64,000 nucleotides of DNA. Origin: Methylobacteriaceae bacterium (GTDB lineage: Bacteria; Pseudomonadota; Alphaproteobacteria; Rhizobiales; Beijerinckiaceae). The notes under the pieces are model-generated. The model saw only the letters and a program-made list of their open reading frames with translations, did not search any database and was not told where the DNA came from. The stretch lies in the NCBI GenBank assembly GCA_020638135.1, contig JACKJE010000013.1, positions 1 to 64,000 of the forward strand. The letters run 5' to 3'. Shown piece after piece: positions 18,571 through 26,963 of the stretch; positions within the stretch are counted from its first letter, which is position 1, and the number at the start of each line of letters is the position of its first letter. Both the position numbers and the translations under genes were made by a program.

Positions 18571-21309
18571 ATGCCACACACCGACTTTCCAGAAAGATTC
18601 TACGACGCCTGGCCGAATGACACGCACTACTCGGTGTCGAAAGGTCGGGGCACAACGAACCATTACGAGCATCGTCACGGGCCGCCGCGGGACCTTATCG
18701 ATTTTCTGATTGACTATCGTCCGGGCGAAAAGGACGAACTGGGTTGGTCACCCATCATCTATACCCACGACATTCGTCGTAGTGCCAACGCTGTCCGCTC
18801 CGATATGGCAGTGCTCGATATCGATGATGGCACCGACGAAAAGGAGATCGTGAGCAATGCGCGAGAGCGTAACGTTACCATTCTTCTCTTATCAACCCAT
18901 TCGCACTTACAAACGACAACGGAATTCACCAAGGACGAATATGATAGCTGGCGTGAGAAATCGCCAAACGCTGAAGATGACGATTTCATGCGGTCTCGAG
19001 ACAAGGGCTATCGCCGAATCGTATGGCGCGGATCGAGAATTGTCCGCGACAAAGCTGGCAAGCCAATCGTCAAGGTCGTTCAGGAACGCGGACGGTCTGT
19101 CGAAAAGATCACCGTCCGGCATGCGCCTTGCCCGAAGTTTCGAGTTGTCGCGCCGCTGGCCGTAACGTTCCGTGTTGCCGACTACGCAACAGTGGAGAAA
19201 GCCGCGCAAGTATGGAAACGTCTTTGTCAAGCGGTCGCCAGGAAGCTAAACGTCAATGTCGATCCGAAAGCCATGCTGCTGTCTCAGTGCTTCTTTGGGC
19301 CTCGTCTTCGTCGCGGCATTACGCCTGTTGTTCGTTATGTGCGTGGGCGACCCATTGATCCTGGAGAGTTGTTGGGCGCAGCAGCAGCGGGCACGAAGAG
19401 CGATGTCAACCGCGCGAAGTCGTCGTATTTGAGCGCTCTGCCATCGGCGCAATCCTTGGTCAAACCAAAGGTCTTTGCCGGCGATTTGGAGGCGCTGCGG
19501 AACGCTGTCATGGCGATTCCACATGATGAACACATCAACATGAACACCTGGGTTGCGATCATCGGCGCAATTCACGACGAAACGGACGGTTCAGACGAAG
19601 GCAACGAGCTCGCCCACGAGTGGTCTAAGACATGGGTGAAGGGGTGCAGTGCGGATGAAACGGAGGGCGTTTGGCAACGCGCTGCGTCCAATTACGCGGG
19701 TAGCGCGAAAAAAGCGACTGGAGCGACTATCCGCTGGCGCGCAATGAAAGCTGGATGGGAGCCGCCGGCCGGGTTCGCATGGGGAGATGGCTGGGACGAA
19801 TCCCAGGGGGAATTTCTTGATGAGCGCACGGTCATCGATCAGTTCAACGACGAATTCGCCGTCATCACCAACCGAGGCAGTGTACGGATACTACGCGAAA
19901 GCCGAGACTCCAGCGGGCTCCATACGTATGCCCTTCTCACGGAGCGCGATTTCAAGCTGCTCACGAAAAATCGAGGGCTCGTCACGGACCCAACCAATAA
20001 GGTCGGCAAGCCCACGCCCGCTGCTGATTATTGGTTGAGATCGCCCGATCGGCGCGAATACAACGGACTCGTGTTTCGACCGGGGCAAGTGCCGTTGCCT
20101 CCCGCCGGCTCAAACAGTTGTCCCTACCACTACAATATATGGCGGGGGTGGGGTGTGACGCCGTCCCCGGACGGATCCTGCGATCTGTTCCTTGACCATC
20201 TGCGGGTGATCGTATGCAACGGCGTTGTCGAGCTCTTCAATTGGCTGTTGGACTGGTGGGCGCACCTGTTTCAAAGGAGCTGTGAGAAACCGGGCGTCGC
20301 AATTGTACTGATCGGCGGCAAGGGCACGGGCAAGTCGCTTGTCGGCGAAACGTTCGGTGTCCTTGTCGGGCATCATCATTATTTCGTCGCGAGTCAGCCG
20401 GAGCAGCTGCTCGGTAAGTTCAACGCTCACCTCGCGGACGCATTGCTAATTCAGGCGGAGGAGGCATTCTTCAGCCACGATCCTAAGACGCGGGGTATCC
20501 TCAAGGACTTGATCACGCGTAGCTCGCGTAGCGTCGAGCCAAAGGGAGTGGACGTATTCGTGGTCGACGCATGTGATCGCCTGTTGATTACGAGCAATGA
20601 AGACTCGGTTGTGCCTGCTGAACCGGGTGAGCGCCGTTACCTTGTTTGCCGCGTCAGCGACAAGCGCGCCAAAGACACTACATATTTCGCCGCAATCCAC
20701 GAGCAATTGAGGTCCGGCGGCTACGAGAGACTCCTGTACGAGTTGCTACGCAGGGACATCAGCAATTTCGATTGCCGTTCCGCGCCTGTGACAAACGCGC
20801 TGACCGAACAAATTCGGGAGCACCTCCGCCCGGAGCAGGCATGGGCGTTGGACGCGCTTCTCGAAGGATCGCTCTGGACGATGCGGGACGACTGGCTCAA
20901 TGTTCGCGACGAGCGAGCTGACGCAAAGTCGTTTCGGGACGAGGATCACGCGCTGGCTAACGGCCGACTCATGTCGAAAGAATCGGTTCGTCATGAATTC
21001 TCTAGTTACTGCCAGCGGGTGAACCTCAAAGTGCACATGGGCGACCCCAAGTTCGGCAAATTCGTTGTGAACTATCTCGGATTTCGCGATGTGCAACGCC
21101 GCATAGGCTCGCTAAGGTCAAACGATCGGATCGGACGGGAGCGCAGCCGGCCGCGCTTGTACCAAATTCCGCCAATTGCCCAGGCCCGCAACCGCTTTTG
21201 CGAGAAGCTTCAGATCGACCCGAGCATTTTCGACAACCAAGATGACGCGTCGCGGGTCGCCTCGGACGCGACAAGTGCGCTCGTGACGACAAGACGGAAG
21301 CTATTCTAG
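18571..21309 (+). CDS. Primase/SF3-like helicase fusion of the island (DUF5906/PriCT type)
   Basis: 912 residues. The N-terminal region has acidic motifs consistent with an archaeo-eukaryotic primase fold (AVLDIDDGTDEKEIV at about residue 70, then LLSTHSHLQT). Around residues 310-390 a PriCT_2-like helical segment follows (MAIPHDEHINMNTWVAIIGA). The C-terminal half is a D5/SF3-like helicase ATPase with Walker A GGKGTGKS at about 582, an acidic Walker B candidate in LLIQAEEAFF, and the LLITSNED sensor motif. Satellite elements use such proteins to start replication at their own origin. ATG 18571 is chosen because GGAGG lies six bases upstream; ATG 18559 would place that site inside the gene. 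Confidence 0.85.
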   Translation: MPHTDFPERFYDAWPNDTHYSVSKGRGTTNHYEHRHGPPRDLIDFLIDYRPGEKDELGWSPIIYTHDIRRSANAVRSDMAVLDIDDGTDEKEIVSNARERNVTILLLSTHSHLQTTTEFTKDEYDSWREKSPNAEDDDFMRSRDKGYRRIVWRGSRIVRDKAGKPIVKVVQERGRSVEKITVRHAPCPKFRVVAPLAVTFRVADYATVEKAAQVWKRLCQAVARKLNVNVDPKAMLLSQCFFGPRLRRGITPVVRYVRGRPIDPGELLGAAAAGTKSDVNRAKSSYLSALPSAQSLVKPKVFAGDLEALRNAVMAIPHDEHINMNTWVAIIGAIHDETDGSDEGNELAHEWSKTWVKGCSADETEGVWQRAASNYAGSAKKATGATIRWRAMKAGWEPPAGFAWGDGWDESQGEFLDERTVIDQFNDEFAVITNRGSVRILRESRDSSGLHTYALLTERDFKLLTKNRGLVTDPTNKVGKPTPAADYWLRSPDRREYNGLVFRPGQVPLPPAGSNSCPYHYNIWRGWGVTPSPDGSCDLFLDHLRVIVCNGVVELFNWLLDWWAHLFQRSCEKPGVAIVLIGGKGTGKSLVGETFGVLVGHHHYFVASQPEQLLGKFNAHLADALLIQAEEAFFSHDPKTRGILKDLITRSSRSVEPKGVDVFVVDACDRLLITSNEDSVVPAEPGERRYLVCRVSDKRAKDTTYFAAIHEQLRSGGYERLLYELLRRDISNFDCRSAPVTNALTEQIREHLRPEQAWALDALLEGSLWTMRDDWLNVRDERADAKSFRDEDHALANGRLMSKESVRHEFSSYCQRVNLKVHMGDPKFGKFVVNYLGFRDVQRRIGSLRSNDRIGRERSRPRLYQIPPIAQARNRFCEKLQIDPSIFDNQDDASRVASDATSALVTTRRKLF

Positions 21310-21720
21310 ACGGGTCTCGGGAGTCCCGGACAGACCCTGCACTTCCGGGGTCTTCTTCTCCACCATTAGCCAATAGCGTCATAGAGCTATGGACGTCTGC
21401 ACAATTCGAATCCCCAATTCGGCTACGATCACGAACACGATAGCATCCCATGACACCCGTGACACCCGCGCGTTCCAATGGAACGAGCGGCAACAAGCGT
21501 CACTGGCATCGTTCTATAGGGCGTGCCCCCTGAGCTGGATCGCGTGGCAGACTCGAGGCGGGGCGTTGGGCTTCCGGAATGTTGTGGTCCGATTCGGCCC
21601 ACAATGCGGTCCAACCCACTGGCAGCGCTTCGGTCTGGAACCCGTTCGTTCTTCCGAACGCTCCATTTGCCTTTTGGAACCCCGCTGTTACGTTTTCCAG
21701 ACGAATCTGGACGCGCAGAC
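21310..21720. other. Spacer between primase and nuclease-methyltransferase genes
   Basis: About 410 bp without a convincing gene. Just after the primase stop, 21312-21337 can fold (GGGTCT with AGACCC, and CGGG with CCCG inside), a possible weak terminator without a T-tract. Near 21450 TGACACCCG occurs twice in tandem. The downstream frame is open through most of this stretch from 21523, so the true start of the next gene may lie earlier than assigned. Confidence 0.5.
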
Positions 21721-24700
21721 TTGAGCCAACTTCTAATCAATCAATTTCTCAATGATCTCGATCTTTTGCGCGCCGTTTCTGGCACGAATCGCGAGACGGT
21801 CGTACGCGAGGCGTTCAAGGACCTATTGAAAGGGTGGGCGAAATCGTACGATCTGGTTTTCATCCCGGAATACGACTTCGAAACGCCCGCCAAGGAACGT
21901 CGCCAAGTCGACGGCGCTTTGCTCTACTCGCTACGTGTTCCATTCGGCTATTGGGAAGCGAAGGACGAGGATGATAATCTCGACCGAGAGATCGAAAAGA
22001 AGAAGCGACGGGGCTATCCTCAAGACAATATATTGTTCGAGGACTCCCACACAGCGGTCCTGATCCAGAATCGCCAGGAGGTCGCGCGCGCAACCGTTGA
22101 CGACACGCACGCGCTGGAGCGCATCCTTCATCTGTTCTTTAGCTACGAGCGCCCTGAGATCGCGCAGTTCCGCAAGGCCGTCGAGCAGTTCAAAGTCGAC
22201 TTGCCGAACGTGCTGGACGCGCTGCGCGAGAAGATTGAAGCAGCGCACGTAGAGAACGCGGCCTTCCGCCGGGCGGAAGCGAAATTCCTCAAGCACGCGA
22301 GAGACACCATCAATCCCAATGTCGGTCCAGCCGACGTTCGCGAGATGCTGATTCAGCACATTCTCACCGAGGAAATTTTTTCTAAGGTGTTCGATGACGG
22401 CGAGTTCCACCACCAGAACAACGTCGCCAAGGAGCTGTACGCCCTGGAGGAAAAGTTCTTCACCGGCGCGACCAAGAAGCAAGCGCTCAAGCAGCTTGAG
22501 CCGTATTATGCGGCGATACGCACTGCGGCGACACAGATTCCGAGCCACGCCGAGAAACAGACGTTCCTAAAAGTCATCTACGAAAGTTTCTACAAGGTCT
22601 ACAACCCGAAAGCGGCCGACAGGCTCGGCGTCATTTACACACCGGGAGAGATCGTCCGTTTCATGGTCGAAAGCGCGGACTGGCTTTGCGAGAAGCATTT
22701 TGGAAAGAGCCTGATCGACAAAGGGGTCGAAATCCTCGACCCTGCCGTCGGCACTGGCACCTTCATATGCGAGCTGCTGGAGCATTTCCGTGGTCGCAAA
22801 GATAAGCTCGCGTTCAAGTACAAGGAGGAGCTACACGCGAACGAGGTCGCGATCCTCCCGTACTACGTCGCAAACCTGAACATCGAAGCGACGTACGCCG
22901 CAATCACCGGCCAATATGCCGAATTCCCGAACCTGTGCTTCGTCGACACGCTCGACAATGTGGCGGGGCTCGGCAAGTTCTCTGGTCACCAGGAGGACCT
23001 CTTCGGCGCCCTGAGCGAGGAGAACGTCGAGCGCATCAAGCGGCAGAACCGCCGGAAAATATCGGTCATCATTGGTAACCCCCCGTATAACGCAAATCAG
23101 CAGAACGAAAGCGAGGACAACAAGAACCGCGAATACCCGCGCATCGACAAGCGCATTAAGGACACTTACATCCGCGAGTCGACCGCTCAAAAGACCAAGG
23201 TGTACGACATGTATGCTCGATTCTTTCGTTGGGCATCGGATCGCATCGCGGACGAAGGCATTGTCGCGTTCGTGACAAATCGTAGTTTTCTGAGCGCTCG
23301 TACATTTGACGGATTTCGCAAGATTGTTGCACAGGACTTCAACGAGATTCGCATCTTCGACCTCGGTGGGGATGTGCGGTCCAACCCAAAGTTGTCTGGC
23401 ACCAAACACAATGTATTTGGGATTCAGACAGGTGTCGCAATCGCTTTCTTCGTGAAGCGCAGAGAGGTGGTGACGAACGCGCGAATCCTTTATGCGCGCC
23501 GCCCAGAGTTGGAGACGCGCGACGACAAGCTCGCATTTCTGGGCAGCTCTCGCATAACCTCAATCGACATGATGGAATTGGCCCCAGACGCGAAAAGCAA
23601 TTGGCTTGATCTCGCAGACAATGACTTCGACACGCTTCTGCCTATCGCGTCGAAGGAAACTAAGAACGCGAAGACCCGCGCGCAGGAACGCGCAATTTTC
23701 AAGGTGATGTCGTTTGGCATCGCGACCAATCGCGATGACTGGCTCTATGATTTTAGCAGGGCGCAACTGGCCGAGAAGGTCTCGTTCTTCGTAGGCGCAT
23801 ATGAGACCGCCCGACGTGAGTGGCACGCAACAAGGCGAAACGAGAATTCCGTTGCGAGCTACTCGCCGGAGATAAAATGGACCACCGAATTACAATCGCA
23901 TGCGCGCCGAAATGACCCGCTATCATACGATCCCTCTAACCTCCGCGCGGTTCAATATAGGCCCTTCGTGCGAACGTGGGCGTACGTCCAAGATATCATC
24001 GTGCATCGCCTTTATCAGCAAGCCCAATTCTTTGCCCTCGGGGCCGGCCAGACACCGAATACGTTTATCGCGCTGACTGATCCAACCGCGCAAAAGCCCT
24101 GGATGGTCCTCGCGTCTGATATTCTACCCGATCTGCATCTCGTTGGCGCAGCAGCGGGGGCCGTCTGCCTTGCATCAGATAGGATCGTCAACAATGCACG
24201 TGTCAGTAACATCACCGATTGGGCGCTAGCTCAGTTCCAAAGCCATTACGGACAGGGAACGCAGCCGATCACCAAAGACGCGATATTCCACTATGTCTAT
24301 GCAGTGCTGCACGATCCAATCTATAGGGAGCGCTACGCGCTGAACCTCAAGCGCGAGTTTCCGCGTATTCCGTTCTACAAGGACTTCTGGCGCTGGGCCA
24401 ATTGGGGCGAGATATTGGCTTCGCTTCATATCGGCTACGAAGGAATCGCGCCCTGGAAGCTGAAGCGGACGGATACAAGAGACGAGAAGGCGCAAAATGC
24501 TGGTCTTGCCCCGAAGACGGTGCTCAAGGCCGACAAAGAAAACGGTATCATCGAAATCGATTCTGAGACGCAACTCGCGAGGGTTCCGAAGGAAGCGTGG
24601 TCCTATCAGCTCGGCAACCGATCCGCGCTCGAATGGATTCTCGACCAGTACAAGGAAGGCGCGCCGAGGGACCCGACGGTTCGCGCCAAGTTCAATACCT

Positions 24701-24822
24701 ACGGATTTGCGAACTACAAGGAGGAGGTAATCGACCTCCTTACTCGCGTGACGCGTGTGAGTGTCGAGACGATGGCGATTGTCGCCGCGATGAAGGCTCT
24801 CAACCGCGAGGCAGACTCATAG
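21721..24822 (+). CDS. Single-chain nuclease-N6-adenine DNA methyltransferase (type ISP-like, no helicase domain)
   Basis: 1033 residues from the TTG at 21721 (LSQLLINQFLNDLD). A PD-(D/E)XK-type nuclease signature is visible (Asp64 in QVDGALL, then WEAK with Glu79 and Lys81). The methyltransferase has AdoMet motif I DPAVGTGTF (340-348) and catalytic NPPY (453-456). The last 500 residues resemble the target-recognition and C-terminal domain of type ISP enzymes. No DEAD-box or Walker motif is seen between nuclease and methyltransferase, unlike LlaBIII-type enzymes; the layout is closer to type IIG/IIL. It should modify adenines and may cut unmodified DNA. It is followed after 57 bp by the DUF262-HNH gene. 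Upstream GTG 21523 is an alternative start. Confidence 0.85.
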   Translation: MSQLLINQFLNDLDLLRAVSGTNRETVVREAFKDLLKGWAKSYDLVFIPEYDFETPAKERRQVDGALLYSLRVPFGYWEAKDEDDNLDREIEKKKRRGYPQDNILFEDSHTAVLIQNRQEVARATVDDTHALERILHLFFSYERPEIAQFRKAVEQFKVDLPNVLDALREKIEAAHVENAAFRRAEAKFLKHARDTINPNVGPADVREMLIQHILTEEIFSKVFDDGEFHHQNNVAKELYALEEKFFTGATKKQALKQLEPYYAAIRTAATQIPSHAEKQTFLKVIYESFYKVYNPKAADRLGVIYTPGEIVRFMVESADWLCEKHFGKSLIDKGVEILDPAVGTGTFICELLEHFRGRKDKLAFKYKEELHANEVAILPYYVANLNIEATYAAITGQYAEFPNLCFVDTLDNVAGLGKFSGHQEDLFGALSEENVERIKRQNRRKISVIIGNPPYNANQQNESEDNKNREYPRIDKRIKDTYIRESTAQKTKVYDMYARFFRWASDRIADEGIVAFVTNRSFLSARTFDGFRKIVAQDFNEIRIFDLGGDVRSNPKLSGTKHNVFGIQTGVAIAFFVKRREVVTNARILYARRPELETRDDKLAFLGSSRITSIDMMELAPDAKSNWLDLADNDFDTLLPIASKETKNAKTRAQERAIFKVMSFGIATNRDDWLYDFSRAQLAEKVSFFVGAYETARREWHATRRNENSVASYSPEIKWTTELQSHARRNDPLSYDPSNLRAVQYRPFVRTWAYVQDIIVHRLYQQAQFFALGAGQTPNTFIALTDPTAQKPWMVLASDILPDLHLVGAAAGAVCLASDRIVNNARVSNITDWALAQFQSHYGQGTQPITKDAIFHYVYAVLHDPIYRERYALNLKREFPRIPFYKDFWRWANWGEILASLHIGYEGIAPWKLKRTDTRDEKAQNAGLAPKTVLKADKENGIIEIDSETQLARVPKEAWSYQLGNRSALEWILDQYKEGAPRDPTVRAKFNTYGFANYKEEVIDLLTRVTRVSVETMAIVAAMKALNREADS

Positions 24823-24879
24823 GTCGTGAGGTTAAATGTGAAGGTCATGCGCTAGCAGTGAGACTCTTGGGGATGCGAA

Positions 24880-26652
24880 ATGGCTGACCAAAAAACCTGT
24901 TTCAAGCGGGTCGATTATGTCCTGTCTGATTTGCTACAGTACGTCGACCTGGGCGACATTGGCCTACCCGACATTCAACGACCTTTCGTCTGGTCCAACG
25001 CAAAGGTCCGCGATCTCTTCGACAGCATGTATAAGGGCTTTCCGGTCGGCTACCTGCTGTTCTGGGAAAATGCATCAGTGCCGGGCGCGCGCCAGATCGG
25101 TGGGGGTGAGAAAGCTCACACATATCCCAATCGCCTGATTGTGGATGGGCAGCAACGTCTCACGTCGCTCTTTGCGGTCTTTCGCGGTCGTACGGTCTTG
25201 GATAGCGACTATCGTGAGCGCGCGATCGAAATCGCCTTCAATCCGAAGACACGCCGATTCGACGTAGCGGACGCCGCCATCCGTCGCGACCCGGAATGGA
25301 TATCCAACATATCTGACCTTTGGGCGTCGGGGCGTTCGAGCCGAAAGATCGTCAACGATTATCTCGAACAGGTGAGCAAGAAGGCCGCTCTCACAGATGA
25401 CGAAGAAGAGGAGATTGCCCACAATCTCGATAATCTCTTCGATCTCCAGAGGTATCCGTTCACGGCGCTGGAAATTGCGCCGACTGTTGACGAGGAGGAA
25501 GTCGCGGACATTTTCGTGCGCATCAACAGCGAGGGCGTGAAGCTCAATCAAGCCGACTTCATATTGACGCTTCTATCCGTCTTCTGGGACCAAGGTCGCG
25601 CCGAACTCGAATCGTTTTGCCGCGCAGCGCGAAAGGCTCCATCTCCCGGCGAGCCAGCGTCACCGTTTAATCACTTCATCGAGCCGGACCCTGATCAATT
25701 GCTGCGCGTGTCAATCGCGCTGGGGTTCCTGCGCGGTCGCCTCAAGAGCGTGTACCAAATTCTGCGCGGCAGGCATCCAGACACGGGTGAGGTTTCCGCC
25801 GATCTGCGTGATGCGCAGTTCGCGACGCTCGCTGAGGCGCAAGGGCATGTCCTAAACTTGACAAATTGGCATCAGTTTCTGAGCGCTTTGATCGGGGCGG
25901 GATTCCGCAGCGGCGAGATGATCTCCTCGCAGAACGCGCTCCTGTATTCCTACGCACTTTACCTGTTCGGGCGCGTTCGATTGAAGGTTCCGGAGCACAA
26001 GCTTCAGAAAGCGATCGGGCGTTGGTTCTTCTTCGCGAGCCTGACAGGCCGGTACACCAATTCTCCTGAATCCGTGATGGACGCCGACCTCAATCGCATC
26101 AAGGGCCTTACAGCGGCCGACGCTTTCCTCACCGTATTGGACGAATTGATAGCGAACGAGCTGACCAACGACTATTGGGCGATCACGCTGCCGTCGCAGC
26201 TCGCCACATCCTCAGCGCGCAACCCGCAACTTTTCGCCTACGTCGCGTCGCAGAATCGCATTGGAGCGAACGTGCTCTTCTCGCACAAGAAGGTGTCCGA
26301 ATTAATCGATCCTTCGCTCAGAACGAGAAAGAAGGCGCTCGAACGTCATCATCTGTTCCCGCGCGCATATCTTGAGGAACACGTCACGCAGGACCAGACC
26401 GAGATCAATCAGACCGCGAATTTCGCGCTGCTTGAATGGCCCGAAAATATCGATATCGGCAAGAAGCCTCCCAGTGAGTACATGGTCGAAATCAGGGACA
26501 GGTTTGCCGATCGAGAGAGCGAGCTGACTGCAATGTCGATTGCGCACGCGCTGCCAGAGGCGTGGGAGGCCATGCCGTACGCTGACTTCCTGGAGAAGCG
26601 CCGTGGATTGATGGCGGCGATTATTAGGAAGGGATTTTCGTCGTTAGAGTAG
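24880..26652 (+). CDS. DUF262 and HNH nuclease domain protein (GmrSD-like)
   Basis: 590 residues. The N-terminal DUF262 (GmrS-like) domain has DIQRPFVWS (31-39), a following DLFDSMYKGFPVGYLLFW, and IVDGQQRLTSL (87-97); the DGQQR motif is the family signature for nucleotide binding or cleavage. The C-terminal domain has ERHHLFPRAYL (488-498), an HNH-type catalytic His-His motif like that of DUF1524/GmrD. Fused proteins of this kind are type IV restriction enzymes or partners in modification-linked defence. The gene follows the nuclease-methyltransferase in the same direction, so co-expression is likely; GGGGA 10 bases before the ATG can act as ribosome site. Confidence 0.9.
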   Translation: MADQKTCFKRVDYVLSDLLQYVDLGDIGLPDIQRPFVWSNAKVRDLFDSMYKGFPVGYLLFWENASVPGARQIGGGEKAHTYPNRLIVDGQQRLTSLFAVFRGRTVLDSDYRERAIEIAFNPKTRRFDVADAAIRRDPEWISNISDLWASGRSSRKIVNDYLEQVSKKAALTDDEEEEIAHNLDNLFDLQRYPFTALEIAPTVDEEEVADIFVRINSEGVKLNQADFILTLLSVFWDQGRAELESFCRAARKAPSPGEPASPFNHFIEPDPDQLLRVSIALGFLRGRLKSVYQILRGRHPDTGEVSADLRDAQFATLAEAQGHVLNLTNWHQFLSALIGAGFRSGEMISSQNALLYSYALYLFGRVRLKVPEHKLQKAIGRWFFFASLTGRYTNSPESVMDADLNRIKGLTAADAFLTVLDELIANELTNDYWAITLPSQLATSSARNPQLFAYVASQNRIGANVLFSHKKVSELIDPSLRTRKKALERHHLFPRAYLEEHVTQDQTEINQTANFALLEWPENIDIGKKPPSEYMVEIRDRFADRESELTAMSIAHALPEAWEAMPYADFLEKRRGLMAAIIRKGFSSLE

Positions 26653-26963
26653 TGCGGACTCGCAATCGCAAGTCGGATTGTCGCATCGGCCGGGAATGTG
26701 GCCCGCGGGGCGAGACTGAGGGGCGCTCGTTTGACTTGAACCGTCGGTCGATGCGCGCAGCATCTACGATGCGGATTGCAGAAATGGGAGTGTCGCTGAA
26801 ATGCCGCGGGACAAGGGGTTCATGACGACGGCCGACTCGCGCAATAGCTCGCGTATATCATCGTTGTCGGCCAGCTTGCCCACTGAAGCCGCCGACGACC
26901 GGCGAACCTAGTTTTGGAACGTGGACGGTAGCTGCAATCATATGCGGCAGGGGAGTGCGCCTG
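26653..26963. other. Spacer before the pentapeptide-repeat gene
   Basis: About 310 bp. I see no gene, RNA or strong hairpin. The promoter of the downstream membrane protein should lie here; GGGGAG at 26950-26955 serves as its ribosome site. Confidence 0.45.

Noticed and set aside
21389..21724. 111-codon frame before the nuclease-methyltransferase gene
   Set aside because: No ribosome site and no recognisable composition; ends over the start region of the next gene.
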